Source of the DNA: Eimeria necatrix
Lineage: Eukaryota > Apicomplexa > Conoidasida > Eucoccidiorida > Eimeriidae
Length of the DNA: 64,000 nt
Assembly (NCBI RefSeq): GCF_000499385.1
Contig: NW_013652052.1
Coordinates: 112,501-176,500 of the forward strand
Direction: 5' to 3'
Part shown: positions 22,571 to 36,600 of the stretch, in pieces
Layout of the letters: the number at the start of each line of letters is the position of its first letter
Numbering within the stretch: position 1 is the stretch's first letter
The notes under the pieces: model-generated
Databases searched by the model: none
What the model saw: only the letters and a program-made list of their open reading frames with translations
Told to the model about the DNA's origin: nothing
Program-made: the position numbers and the translations under genes

Positions 22571-24284
22571 ATGAAGCTTTTACCTAATAGCAGCGTATCC
22601 TTGTCTTGGCTAGTTGTGTGGTGGAAGCTCTTAGACGGAAATTCCCGTGTTCTTGCGACATTCTGTCACGGTGTATCTCTGAAGTGGCTGCACGCCTTGT
22701 CCCGGTGTTTTCTCATTGGCATCGAAACAGCTTATTGCAGCGCTTCAGGCATCAGAAGTGTCAGCACTACTTTTCTTTTGTGCGACAGGACTTGTTTCAG
22801 CTGCTCTCTCCGCTTTAAATATCGTCTACTCATCACAGTAACTCTCCTGTGGCTTCTCCTTTCCGTGCTGGTCATGCTGGCTGATATATCCATCGCGTTC
22901 TTGACAAACATGAATTTTTGCATGGCTCTTCTGGCTGGATTGAAGCCAGCTGAGCAAGCCCTTTGCTCGGGAGCGAAGCCCAAATCAGCTCACACACCTG
23001 CGCCGTACAGCCACTTCAGCGGCGCCGGAGGGCAGGAGGAGGAGGAGGAGTAGGAAGAGGAGTAGGAGGAGTAGGAGGAGTAGGAGGAGTAGGAGGAGGA
23101 GGAGGAGGAGAAGGAGGACTTGGACTTGGAGGAGGAGGTGGAGGAAATGCGGCAGCTGATGCAGCAGCAGCAGCAGCACGTGCGGCCGCTAAAGCCGAAG
23201 GAAACCGTTGACCGCATGGCTTTCGCGCAGCTGCTGGCTGATGCCCTTTTTGCTGCCAGCGCTGTGCTGGGGCCCCGAGCCAGAAGGGACCAGTGGTGGG
23301 CTGTCATGTCTCCCCAACAAACCGTTGGCTCGTCTTTCAATGCCCCTGAAATGCTCAGTGCATGACTCACAATTGTCGACGGCGACGGCGTTGCCACCCG
23401 CAGAGATGTTGATGATGAGATGCACAGCTTCCAGTGTCAGTTCAGCGGTCGAATCTTCATGGTTTCAACGGCTGCAGTCTCAGTGGGAGGCGTTAATTGC
23501 CATTCCCTGCTTTGCAATCAGCTCCGTGCTCGGCTTAAATTTCACCCCACTTTTCGTGGATGTGTTTCCATCTTACTCCAGCTAACGGATCCCCTGCGCC
23601 ACCCGCTGCCGCTTCTGCCGCAGCAACAACGGAGACGCCTGCTCCTGAAGCGTCAGCCATCACCGTATGATCGCCTTATGACAGTGAAAAAAAATCCTGC
23701 CTACGATTTGATCCTACTGTTTCTGGTGCCTCAACACCCAAAATTCCAACCTTGGCTGCGCAGAACCAGGCCACAGTCCACTCAGTGTGAGTTACCCGTG
23801 GTATGCCACTTTTGGGCACGATAGTGACGATACTTGCAAGAATTGCACCAATTGGGCTCCAACATTTCATTGAAAGGGCCGTGTGGTGTTCTAGAGTGCA
23901 TACTTGGCTGCCATTAATTGTCAGAGTGGTGAAGAAGAATTCAGCTGCAGGTGTCCTTTTGCCTCGTTTGTATTACGTTACTCCACCCCTACTGGTTTGC
24001 TGAACTGGTACATTCATAACACCTCCAGTGCCCGAGGTATTATTCTGTAAGCCACACTTTTCGTACCGTAAATCGAGGGTATTAAAGATTTGAAAGCTTT
24101 TCCGCTTGCGCCGAAGCAGTCCCTGTGTAGAGCTTTCGTCTTTGCTTGTGCCATCGTCCTTGCGCCACACAGGAAGGCTGGAAAATCCCTAAAGAAATTT
24201 ACGGAACCTCTTACAGAAATTACACCTCCGTTAAACCTCGCTAAAGGACAAGTGAAGGCCTCCCAGCTTCTAATTGCAGCATAG
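22571..24284 (+). other. Unresolved gene-like region, possible membrane protein
   Basis: Several ORFs here have protein-like features but do not join into one model. The ORF 22571-23053 has a hydrophobic stretch (LLITVTLLWLLLSVLVMLA) and a Glu run from the GGA repeat. ORF 23120-23365 is Glu/Gln-rich. ORF 23803-24003 is hydrophobic and basic. ORF 24090-24284 ends in a plausible C-terminus. The minus strand (23397-22990) is open as well, so even the strand is uncertain. A multipass membrane protein is one guess. I assign no function. Confidence 0.25.
23033..23153. repeat. GGA/GGAGTA microsatellite
   Basis: GGA triplets interspersed with GTA in a regular GGAGTAGGA pattern, passing into a GGAGGTGGA stretch. 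It interrupts any reading frame through TAG in one phase and encodes poly-Gly in another. Confidence 0.85.
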
Positions 24285-25381
24285 GCAACCTTCACGGTGA
24301 AACGTATTTAAACCGAAGCCTTTTCTTAGTTACTTTTCCCAATTCTTCCAATTTAAATGTTTCCGCTCACGCATTGAGTTTGCTCTGGAAGACCGGCGTG
24401 GAGGAGTCGTGCTTGATGGATAGTGAACGGCAGAAGTGCTAGTGTAGCCGAGGGCTGGGCACACTTCACAGCAAACAGCATCGTGTCTTGTTGAAAAGTG
24501 CACAGAATATACTCTACAAAAGGTGCATGAGTATAGATGCCAGCTTCTGCTGGGTTTTCTTACAATCTCCGCTGCAGCATTTTTGGCCACCCTCCGCTCA
24601 GCGTTTGCTCATTGCTCACGTTGTCTACTAAATCAGCTTAATATGGTTAGCCTGTGATCATCTCGATTTTATATTTGTAATAGATTACTGGGGCTTGTGT
24701 TTAGCTGTATCTGTGACAGTCACTAACCCCATTTGTTACATTTGAAGAGACCAGCGTGTTAGTGTGGACATCGTCCACCCCAAGGGAGCACCACGGACTC
24801 TGCGTTGAAGTGAAACAAAGTAAGTGGCTTTGGTACAATTTATATTACATGTAGTGATGTTTTTAGCTCTTGCTTAGGGGCAACACTACGTTCCAGAGAG
24901 CAGTGTAACTAGGCTGCCGCCTGTAGGCTTCCTAATGGGCTAGAGGGCATGCAGGAACCTCATTAAGGGTGTTTCCTGTACTTAAGCGCTACATATGCTG
25001 CAATTGCAGCAGAAGCGCTGTATACATTAAAAGAAGGGGAAAAGGTCGTACAGTCAGGTCGGGAGGAACTGGCAGCTTTTTGGGAGCACTACTGTGGCAT
25101 TGCAGGGACCAGCGTGACTGCAAGTGTTGCACGAAAACGACTGTAACAAAGGTAACAGATGCTTCCCCGAGATATTAAGTTTGCCTTATGGCCGGCCTAA
25201 ACGGAGGTGTCTACCGAATAGGGCCTCCCACTGAGCGATCTGGCACTGCAGACAGTGCGGTTCCCCTGTTCGGCAGAACAGGAAGTAGGCTACGCCTACT
25301 GCTCCTTTCCGTCGCCTTTCTGTAAGAAGGGGCAGCTGAAAGGACAAGTGACGGTGTCAGGGAGCTGTCCAATCTGTGGCC
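24285..25381. other. Spacer upstream of the cullin gene
   Basis: No gene recognised. It contains the presumed promoter and 5' leader of the cullin gene. No distinct motif stands out to me. Confidence 0.4.
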
Positions 25382-28300
25382 ATGGATGGGCACGGAGAGT
25401 TGGTGACCTTGGAGGAGGGATGGACAAAACTGCGTCTCCAGGGGATTGAGAAGGTTCAGCGGTTTTTGGAGCAGAGGCCTGAACGAGGCCATGCGACCAA
25501 ACGAGTATGTGTCGTGTCAAACGAAGACTATGCAGCCATATACACGTAAGGCTGCGCTGCACCTGCTGTGCGCCCATAACGTAGCGATTCAGAAGTAAAG
25601 TCCTTTCTACAAAAAAACCATCCACCCCTGCAGGACGATCTAATTCAATCCGAAATCAAATGTGACGTTTCTGGCGATAACTTCTGCCTGCAGGATGGTC
25701 TACACGATGTGTACACAGCGGTCACCATACAATTTCTCGCAGGACCTCTATCAACTTTACGGAGACTCAATAGTTCGCTATGTGCACTCCACTGTAAGAC
25801 TTCTTATTCCCTTTGCTATGCAGATCATACAGAGCCCTTTAAGAGGGTGCACGTGCCTTCTTCCAGTATTGTCACGTGAAGCTTCCCCTGCAGTCTTACC
25901 AGTCGTTGCAGTGGATGTTGCTCTTAGGATTAATTCTCCACAGTTGTGGGGACGTGAAGATGCCTAGATACTTCGAACATTGTTCGCTTACACCTGATCA
26001 GGTCCTGCCGTCCCTGGAGAATCGGAGAGGCTCAGATCTGCTGGAGGAGCTGCTGTGTCGGTGGGAGAACCACCGTACCTTGGTAAAGTGGCTTCAAAAA
26101 TTCTTTGCATATCTAGACCGCTACTATGTCAAGATGTACATGGAGGCTCCCCTGGTCAAGAGGGGCATTGCGATTTTCAAGGATCATGTAAGGCTGCCCC
26201 AAGCACACAAACTGTTTTGCTTACCCCCCCTTTCAGGGATACTGTTTCTTCCTGTGCTTACTCTGGCGAGTTGCGCGGGGCACGTGCAGGTCTTTGAAAG
26301 GGTTAAGCAGCCCGTTTCCGCCGCCATCGAAGATGCGATTCGTCGACAGCGTGAAGGTGAGCTCGTTGCACTGGATTATCCCAGTGTTGCAAATGCCGTA
26401 GGCCGCGATGACCTTGCCAGGATGCCGGCCCTGCAAAACACTCTGCTGTACTTTTTGCACCCATTGACAGACAGGCAACAGCATAATTACCAGGTCGTAT
26501 TTCATTTATGTTGTAGGGGAGTCGCTTGATGAGGAGAGTGTGGCGCAGCTAGTGTGTATGTATATTGGCCTTGACCCTGAAGATGAAGGGTTGGGCCTCT
26601 ACCAGCGCGAGCTAGAGGACCTGCTTTTAGCTTCCACTAAACAGTTCTATGACCGCAAAGCCAGAGAGTGGATTGCAAGTAGCACCTTCTCCGAATACCT
26701 GCAACTTGCGGAGGTAAGCATGGGCTTTACGCACCCAGGAGAAAATCTCATCTGGCTTCGCACCACCATATGCTCCCTGGCCGCCAGTTTATGGGGCATC
26801 CTGCGTGCCGATCTTGTATTTTAGTCCAGATTTGTGTTTGTCCCATGGTATCATTTGCATGTGTGATTACTGACTTGCAGGCGGCGCTTGAGGCTGAAGC
26901 GCGCAGATGTGAGAGGTACTTGCACAGCAGCAGTAGCAGTAAGCTGCTGGGAGTCGTTGTCAAAAGCACTCTACAGCAACATCAACAGGAACTACTAGAG
27001 AAAGATACGGCGATTCCCTTTCTTCTGGCTGGGGAGGGACGAGCGGAGTTACGAATGGCCCACAGATTATTTGCCTTAGTGGATGGAGCGGTTGAAGACC
27101 TAGCGAAGCAGTTCAAGGTGTACATTTCGGCTTGTGGAGACAAGGTGTGTACTGAATAAGCGCTCAGAAACAACTAGCGGGCGCCAAATGCAGCCGTAGC
27201 ACCCCTGGAAACTCATGCGTTGGAGTAACATGTAGTAAGTTCCTCTTTCGAATAACTGCTCTGTGTCTCGTGTAGCTAGTGCAGCAGCGGGTTGCCGCGA
27301 TGAAAGAGACACAACAGATGAGGGCACAAGGTTCGGCCAGCAGCAGCAGCAACGCTGCTTTGACACAGCAACAACAGAGGCAACAGGATATCATCGCGGA
27401 GCACCGATTTGTGGAGAGCGTGTTGGATTTGCACGACCGATTCAAAAGTATCACACTGGATTGCTTTCGAGCTCAGCAGCGCATTGCGCATGATGCTTTG
27501 GGTTCTTCAGCACGACCCACGCCTCAGGCTGACTCACTATTCCAGAAGGCACTCAAAGAAGGTTCGTAAAATGTGCCGGCAAATTACATGCTTGGAAATG
27601 GTAAAGGCCTGCTAAAGGAAGGAGTCGAAAAAAGGGTTATTTTTTGTTGAGCCTGAGCTCCGCAGTTTACCTGAACTGTGTACTCTCGCATGCTTCAGCG
27701 TTCGAAAGCTTCGTCAACGCGCAATCTCTGCAGCCCCCTTTTGCTCAACTGCTGGCGTCGTTTTGTGACCGCATTCTGAGGAAGGCTGGGGGTAAGCTAG
27801 TATTTGGACGAAAAGAGTTATTTCTCCAGATGTACCGTCCTGCCAGATATCTTCTCCGATCCATATTTAGTAGTGAGGAGTGTACTGTGCTGCTCGTGTG
27901 TCCACAATTTCCGAAGCCTTGAGGGACACTTTTGAACCAGTGCTCCCATTGCTCTACTTAGACTGCAGATATAGCCCCTGCTTTCTGTTTCCTCATTAGC
28001 TAGGACCACACGATTGTCAGAAGACTGCCTTGTTGCGCTAGGCGAGAGAATGGGTGACGATGAAATCGAAGAGTGCCTCATGAAAGTTGTTGAAATTTTC
28101 AACTACGTAACGGACAAAGACCTTTTTGCTGAGCAATACAGGTGCACAACTGAAGAATACCCAGCTGAGGGTAGCCTGCCGATAGCGCATCATCAACTGT
28201 CGTCAGCCTTTGCCCGCACATCAGTTTCCTGTGCTCTCAGCGTCGAAGGCATGTGATGCCAATATAATGCATATAAATATTCCTTTTTTGTGTTCCCAGA

Positions 28301-30147
28301 ACGCAGTTGGGTCGTCGGCTGTTGCATGAGACCTCTGCATCACTCGAGCTCGAGCGGTTACTAATAGCGAAACTGCGTCTTAAATGTGGCGCCCATTTCA
28401 CTGCGAAAGTAGAGGGGATGGTGAACGATCTCCAAGTAGCTGCTGGTCTTATGCGGTCATTCCAGCAGCAGCAGCAAGAAGAGCAGCTGAAGAGAAAGGC
28501 GGATGAGCAGGAGTCGAAAGTAAATGAGAGTGCATCCAGGATCAAGGATGCATCCGTCTCATCTGCCACAGTGGAAACGGTAATGATAGGTGATGTAGAA
28601 TTTTCGGTGCAGGCCCTAAGCACTGCGCATTGGCCAACATATCCAGGCAAGTGAGGACAGCCCTTGACAGGTAGCTTGAATTCCTTAAGAGTCCGCATAT
28701 GTACGAGGCACCGGTGCCGAGCCAACGCTTGTGTCTATGACGCCCCAATACCTAAACCAGACGCTGGTTTTCAATCTTGTGCAACCAGCGATGTTTTAGC
28801 TGTGACGGCGTTCGGTTGGCTGCAGCGCCTGACTTGCGCTTGCCGCCTCAATTGGCCCAATGCGTCAACGCCTTTGAGCAATTCTACACCTCGCAGACAC
28901 AACACAGGAAGCTCACATGGGTCAACTCACTGGGTATGTGCTGCGAAAGTAATTACTTTGTCCAGCTCTTTTGGCACACTGGGGTTTCGTAACCGCGGAA
29001 AGACAATCTGCGGCAACATCAGCGGCAACAATCGGTTAAGCTGGCCATGCTTCTTCATTGGTGTTCGTTCTTCAGGAACTGCGCTTGTGGCTGCACAACT
29101 CCAAAATCGCCAAGACCTCATATGCAACACAATGCAGGCAGCTCTACTCCTAAGATTCAACAGAAAACAAGACGACGGGTGTGGTCGCACCATATGCTGC
29201 GCCGGCGATCCTGCTTTGTCGGTACAGCAGCTTGTGGAAGAGCTACGCCTCGACGAGTTGACAGTGAAGAAGTTGCTGGGGTCACTTATGCTTGGCCGTT
29301 TTAAAATACTCAAGAAAGTCAGCAATGCACTACTTGCAGGAAAATAGATGATGCTACCAACGACTTCGCCAACATGCGCTTGCAAGGAATGTTTTAGAGT
29401 ATTGTTTGCTGCACCACCGTGACGGGCTGTCGTCGCAGGAGCCCTGGCATGCTTCACATACACCCGAGCCGTCAAACTTTGCACACGAAAGCACAAACGT
29501 TCCATTGTGCTACCCCTTCGCGCATCTTGCAGACGGAGAGCGATCTCTTCCAGGTTAATGAAAGCTTTTCATGCCTCCACCGGAAGATTAAGTTACCTAC
29601 CCCTGTGCAAGAGGAAGCACAATGCCGGGGTATGCTGGCTCTGTCATCCGCTAATTGCGCCCTGTAGTTTTGTCGGCATCTAAAAGCAGCATTAGCAACA
29701 TGAGCAAATTACGACAAAGCTGCGAGTGTCTCATAATCTGTGGAGCTCCTAATGACTCATGTAATGGAGTTTGTGATTTTTGTTAAATGAATTTGATGCA
29801 GCGCGTGTTGAGGAGGACAGGTCCATCACTGTTGATGCGGCCATCGTGCGCATTATGAAGACACGCAAGGTCAGGCAGAATCCTAGCGACCACATTCGTT
29901 GTAGACTGAAAAGCTCTCTGACGGCTATATGCACAAGATGATGGACTTCTAGCTGTATTTCTGTTGCTTTCTGTATTTCGTAAAACAGAGCCTGTCGCAC
30001 CAGCAGCTAGTAGGCGAGGTTATGGCCCAGCTGCATTTCTTCCAGCCGCCTCCTAAGCTGCTGAAGGAAAGAATACAGGACCTGATCGCCAGAGAGTTCT
30101 TGGAGAGGGACAAAGACAAGCCAACCCAATACAATTACGTTGCTTGA
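25382..30147 (+). CDS. Cullin (CUL1-like SCF ubiquitin-ligase scaffold), 15 exons
   Basis: Scaffold of a cullin-RING E3 ligase, acting in cytosol and nucleus. Exons, all consistent in phase: 25382-25545, 25694-25793, 26002-26187, 26290-26356, 26517-26713, 26881-27144, 27276-27561, 27699-27791, 28000-28141, 28300-28646, 28826-28933, 29076-29317, 29533-29629, 29802-29869, 29989-30147. Total 2520 nt, 839 residues, somewhat longer than typical CUL1. Start ATG has a gccATGG context. N-terminal YTMVYTMCTQRSPYNFSQ is CUL1-like, the Skp1-facing helix. FFAYLDRYYVK, FEQFYTSQTQHRKLTW and IVRIMKTRK (acceptor Lys for Nedd8) are family hallmarks. The C-terminal winged helix ends ERDKDKPTQYNYVA, close to the usual YxYLA. 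Ser and Gln runs enlarge exons 6, 7 and 10. Intron 10 appears to use a GC donor. Confidence 0.95.
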
Positions 30148-30653
30148 TTTGTTCCCGATATGACCGTTTCGACTGCGCTCGTTGCAGTTTCGGAGTAGCC
30201 GGCATGCCTGTTCACCTCTTTTGATGCATGTGAACCAACCGAAATGGCGTGGCATTAACGTTTCTAGACGGGCATATAAGGGAGGGGCTCACACCCAGGA
30301 CATGCAGTAGGCTTGACGTTGGAGCGATTTGAGTCTTGCGCCAGTTGGCGACACCCCGCAGCGTTCTCAAGCACGTGCATGAAGCAGGGCATTGGCTTAT
30401 CAAACCGTTTGAGTCCTCCGGGATAGTATTGAAATAATAACTTCCACAAATGCGAGCTACTGTTTCAAACTGCGAAGTGTGGAGAGCCTTACGGAGTCCT
30501 GGTGACCATTTTCGCACTCCAGCTTGCTATTGGCTCCCTATTCATTGCCCTCTAAAGGAGCACTGCACGATTAGCTCGACGATGGGTGATCAGAATGTTG
30601 GGATACATGCACTGCGGCGTACTAGCGCCTCAGACGGCCAGCGCTGATTGCAC
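30148..30653. other. Convergent spacer between cullin and channel gene A
   Basis: Tail-to-tail spacer of about 0.5 kb between the cullin stop and the stop of the minus-strand channel gene. It should contain both 3' UTRs. No other feature seen. Confidence 0.6.
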
Positions 30654-33600
30654 TCATCGTGTCGTTCCATACCTTTCAGCAGCTTGCTTCTCATCTTCAA
30701 CTTTTATCTCTAGAAGCCGTAGTTCCTGAAGTTGAAGTTGCAGCTCTTCCTCTTTGTCTTGCAGCGCTTGCTCGAGGAACTTAATATAGCCTAAGAGCCG
30801 CTGTTGCCCATTGATAACGTGCGACGTGTAAACTGATAGTTCATGCTGCAAGTGACCTTCTTGCTGGGCTACTTCATGAGCAAGCGCCCACAGCTCAACG
30901 TAGGCATCGTTTTCTAACTGTTGTAGTAGAGATACAACATCGCCGCTGCCAAGCTGGAACTGGATCGCCAATTTACGGAAACGATCCACAAAGAGAGCCG
31001 CTTCTTGATTGGCAAATGATCGCACTTCGTCCGGCAAAGCGGCATACTGGTCGTCAGACAACGCACTGGTGATGACGTCAGGGGGCAGGTCCACCACTTT
31101 AAGTGGCATTTCCCTTCGTCTCCGCTCGACTGCTTCAATCATCTGTAGCACTTCGAAGTCAGCCTTCTGGTCTGAAGCTGTCTTCTTTCCAAATGCTGTT
31201 GCCTCATCCTCCTGCTGTTGCAGGTGTTCCAGCTCCAGTTCCTTTTGTTGAGCCTGTATCTCTTCTTGTGAAGGCTGAAAGCTGCAGGAAAGCTCCTGCA
31301 GGAAGAGCTGTAAAGATTTCAAGAGTGGGCGTTGCTCAATCTTCCCAAGTTTTTCCATTGCTTGAATTTCTGCTGAGCGGTGCGCCAAAGAGCGGAGCAG
31401 CACGCACAGGGAGAAGCTGAAGCAAATGATTCCCATGAAAAAGAGGTAAGGAAAAACGAAAACCCCGGCCATAAAGGCATCTGACTGGAAGAGCTGCGAT
31501 AAGGGGAAGAAGCCTGTCGTCAGCATGATCGTGGAGACAAATGAGTTCTTCAGTGTTGAGTAGTTCTCCAGGTAACGGCCAAAGGAAAGAAAGCACAAAT
31601 ATGCGAAGCCCATGAAAATTAGTACCGTACCTATCAGGACCTGTATCATCTCTTCTGCTGCCGAAGCAACAGCAAAAAACATCATGGTCATGCGCTTGCG
31701 TTTGCGCCCAATTCGGAGTAAACGAAGAAATGCAGCGGCCAAAATAGCCGCCGCTAACTGAGCGTAGATGCGGAGCAAGGCAGATGTTGAACTGAAGGCC
31801 CTGAAGAAAACCCCAGCTGCTGCGGTTGCCTCCGCTTCCTCTGTGGCCCCGGAAGCGGCAGCAACTAAAGCGGTGGAGAGATCTTCAGCTAAATTGAGCA
31901 CTTCTGCGTGAGGTGAAGCACACACATGAAGTACCCACACAAAAATTGCACAAGCCAGTACAATGAAGCCAATGATGTCGAAAGCATTGAAAAGGTCGTC
32001 GATAAAAAAAACTCCTAAGCACAAGCCAAAGCTGTAGTCTTCACGCTCCTCCTTCAGTCTTCCCCTCAGCCGGCAAAACTCCACAAAGAATGAGCATCCG
32101 AAAAACAAGAAAAGCGCTCCGCTTGCCACTTGCAGAGCCACGGCAGCTACGGTTGTAAAATCCCATGTAGAGTATGGCTGCAACTGAGGCGCCACAGACA
32201 AACTCTGTTGAAGGCGACTTTGTTGTATTCAGCGGAATAATTCCGTTTTGGATACTGAATTATTTAGCGAAGGACTTGGCATATCCGTATCTTTGGTATT
32301 ACACGGGTACTCACAGTGAAAGTTTCAGTAGAGAATTTTGGTGTAACGTTGCCTCCTCGATTCCTTGGAAACTGTATATGCGCCTCCAGCACGGTGTCAC
32401 GCTGGTTGCTATTTATCAAGACAACATGAACTGTAAGTTCCGCAACAACGTCTCTCAAGATGTTCTCCTGTGCCAGTCGCCTCAAAAAATCTTGGAAGGC
32501 AGTGGTTTCAAAAAGCGGCTGGTATTCGCACTGCAACGACTCACAGGAGAAGCCTAGCTGAGTTGGGAAGGACGCCTCCTCGCGGAGAACTAAGGTTAGG
32601 CGAACGGAACGTGTAGTCACAGCGCTGTTCCAGTTGTATAGCACAAGCTGCTGATACGCGTTGCCTACCCACAATGTCGCAATAAAAGCAATTCAAGAAG
32701 GTGAACTTCAATTAAATAATGTCCTCCAAACAGAAACAGGCAGACGAAATCCACCTGAATTACACAGCACTTAAAGTGGTAGTGGAATGCCCTACCGTTT
32801 TGTTGCTTTAGCTGTGGAAATGCCTCGCCAAACAATGCAGATTTGGTGGAGGACGTCAAAAATGCCATCAGTCCCTCGTCGGCTACTAGCCAACTGTAAA
32901 GGTCTCTCGGTGTGATTATATTGAATAGAGGCTGCGTGGGAAGACTTATCGTAACATCCACATTGGTCAAGCCTGCGGAGCAGAATATGTGCTTCAAGTG
33001 CAACAAAAAATTGCCAAGCGCTATCCTCAGGTGAAATACGTTGCAATATTGTGGTCTTTTATGAACGTCCCAAGCTTTGCACCAACTGGGCAGATAAGCA
33101 TATTAAGGAATAAAACTTAACCAATGCGCTTTAGTCTTTTCGTACCAAGGGAAGAATCTGGGCAGCCAAAGGTAACAGGATCCAAGGTGAACGCCGTTCT
33201 TGAAGCAGCTTGGCCAGCCATTTCCCGCATATCGGCTGCTGTGTCTACCGAGAGCTGCGAAAAGACCCAATCGTTGATGCAGGGGAGCCATCTGCCATAT
33301 CCTTTGAACGCTATTTCTTGGGATCAGGAAGCGAAAGAGAGGTTGACAGTCTGAGAAGCTATGTTGCCCCCCTTAAGAAGTACTTTTTCCCAAGTGAAGT
33401 AGTTACGGCACGAATAATCGCTCACTTGCAGGGTAATTGTTGCTATGACGACTACAAGAAAGACGACTACAAAGAGCTTTTTCCAAGCATCCTGGTGGTC
33501 CTTTTGCATTTGATGTCTCACTAGGAGGTAAACCTATAAACACAGTGACCAAAGAAGTTGCATTAGATATACCACTTGTCGCGGCTTTTTTGACACGTTG

Positions 33601-36600
33601 CTGCAAGTATGAATCTTTGTTGTAGTGCGCTATTGAAACTATTGCTGAGCTACCCTAAGAAGCCAGTGAGTACTTTGGCGATGGAGGGTGCGGGTGCCTT
33701 CTGCACTGTATTGACTGCAAGCTTAGGCGTGAAATAACCTTCCCCTGAGCTTGTATAGTCGGCCACATCAAATCCATTAAAGTACCCGTACGTCTTTGAA
33801 TACTCCGCTGCGATGAACTCAGTGCAGCAGTACACTTCGCAAAAGGCCAAGTAAGTCTCGCTTGCGCACAAACGCAAGGCGTGTTTGGTATGAGTTTAGA
33901 AGGCTTCCTTCCCTACCTCACGTGCGAAGCCGCGGTCTTACCCATGCTTGCTGCATCCACATAGAAACAATTCTCTGTACCGGAGTGTGCTGCATAGATG
34001 CTGAGCGGATCTTTCATCCCGATTTCATTCCAAACCCATGAGGGGTATTGGGGAGGTGACTCGTAGAATTCCTCTGCAGAAGAGTGGGTCTCCTCTTTAG
34101 TAGCATGCCTGCAATAGTGTTCGTGACTCGTTGCTCGCTTTTGCTCTCCCTTCTTCCTCTCTTTTGAAGCTTTTAATTCTTGAGCTTCTCTGATGTCATC
34201 TTCGAACTCGTCCTCGGCAAGTATCTCCAGCTTTTCTTTCGATCGGCATCTGCAGACTTCCTTCCAAAAACCCATCCACGTCCTCTTCAGCGCATATCTG
34301 AACCATTCATACCGTGTTCGGAAAAGGCCCTGAAAAGCACGGAAAAGGAACCTTAGGGTGTTAAGCGCTTACTTGGTACAATGAAGTATCGGCCAGTTAG
34401 TGTTTGGTACAGCAACCTTGGCAGTAACTGAGGAAGCGACTGCAGGCTAAAATGAAGTAAAATATTCTCCCTTCGTTTTTATCTACAAAGAAAGTCATAA
34501 TTAGATAAAGTGCGGGACTGCGTAGCCCACAGTCACTTAATAAGCAAGTTGTGGTCGGTCTTATACTTGTTTGTTGAGCTTGTACTTCGTGACGTTTTGT
34601 TCAGTGTTCTGTGCGCAGCTGTTGTACTTCTTCAGGACCATTGCAACAAGAAATGTAAGACCGAAAACCGAGAAGAGAAGGAAAAGAGGCACAAAATATA
34701 GCCCAGAAAGGACAGAATTGACGGAAGTCAGAGAGTACACATCGTAGTTTCCAATCGTTCCGCCGAGGAGGAAAGCCGCTGATGTTTTCAAGCTGCATTT
34801 AAGCAGGAAAGTTTGGTATAGCCTGATTTCAATCTTACACACTGGCTTCTGCAGTCGCTACATTTTCAGTTGGAGCATCATCTACGCAGGTGTGAGTAAA
34901 CTGATCAAGTTTAGCGAGTAGTAGGCACGCAAAAACTACTGGGAACGAGGAGCAGACGAGAATGGGGGAAGAACCTACCTCTCGTAGTAGCCGGCAAAGC
35001 TGCTCGTTGTATCCCCGAAGGAAATGTCTCCAAAAGAGACGAAAATAAGAACTATAAGTAGCAACCCTAGGCTGCAAGCCAGTATGTAGAACTTAGTCTT
35101 GCGAAACGTCATTTGTAGAGATTTTATCCCTATCCCTGTAGTGGAAGGGGCCAATCTAATTATTAGTATGCATCCTGTTACTGCTGCCAGAGCACCTAGG
35201 AACACGCATGCCTGCTGCGCTGCAAAGTTGACGTAAAACAGGGAGTGGTAGTCACTGACCAGCTGGAAAAACCCTGTGTCGTCGGACGCCGTGGGTGCCC
35301 CAGATATTTCGTAATACCCATCATCTGCTGCCGTGAGCTCGAGCTTGGGTGCAAGCAACGCGACGATTTGAATAGCGACAAAAGAGGCAAGAAAGCAGAG
35401 AAGTACACACAAATGCAGTAAGAGGAACATTGTCCAGCCTTCTTTGAGCCAAGACTTCAAGCCTAACTTCTTCAGCTCCTCGCATTCGCATAGCAGGTAA
35501 AGAGTCAAGAATATTAGGAGCAAGCCAAGTGCAACGTAACGCATTAGACAGTCAGACTGTGCAGAGAACGGTGTGAGAGAAGAAACCCACACCAATGGCG
35601 TCTGGACCGACCCTGCGTACAAAAGGGCACAGAAACCATGTCGTATGGAGTGCAACAGGATTTGGTTGTTCTGCTGTTTGATTTAGCAGCCAGCAGTGCA
35701 CCATACCTGAACTGGTAAAAGAAAAGAGGACAGCACAATACGAAAATGTCTCCGTGACCGGGTTTATAGAAAAGAAGTCGACTACAGTTGATATTGTTCG
35801 GCGGTCCGCTATTACTGGCAGCGGAACAAACCATGGAGCGTAGCGAGAAGGGGCTTGCTTCTGCTGTAGAGCGGTTTGAGCGGCTTGCACTGAGTCTGCG
35901 CCCAAGCAGGCCGCAACAAAAGTGACTTACTGCTTCAAAGATGAAGCAAAGCTTTCTATGAAGGCTTTATTTCAGCCGGGAGCACTTGCTTTCCTTAGAA
36001 AAGTGCCAGTGTCTTTTGAAACACGACCCACCTTCACATATGACCTGATAGTATCCTCCCCCTTGATTAAATGCTTTGTAGTCTCCGGAGGAAGCAAACT
36101 GGTAAGAGTATGTAAATCGTGAGCTTGATGGATTTGTGAGAGGGTTGTCCGACCGCAGCTTTGCTGCTGCAATTGAGGCAGAGGCACCAGCCCAACTTAA
36201 TGGCCAAACACCCTCATACCCCAAGTCATACCCTTCAACTTCTTCCAGCTCGACCTATGCAATAATTTGGGGACAAAACGAATGCCAATAGCTTCCGTAT
36301 ACGGAGACTGCTGCGAGGCCAGTCTGAGGGGAGTCATAGTGATCATTGGCGCGGAAGCCACGGTAGGTTTTCTACACTTGGAACTGGCGAAGAATCACGC
36401 CAAATTCAAGTCTCTCAGTTTTCCAAACACATTTTACCTGCTACTGCCTACATACTTGTCGAAATGTGAGCCTAAAGCAGTTCCCAACTATTCTTGCAGT
36501 GCCCAAGTTGCTTGTCCCTGACGTTGCTCCATAGAGAAGGGGAATAAATCCGTAGAGGAGCCAAGAGGCCACGTCAAATTTGCTACTGATCGTGAAGACA

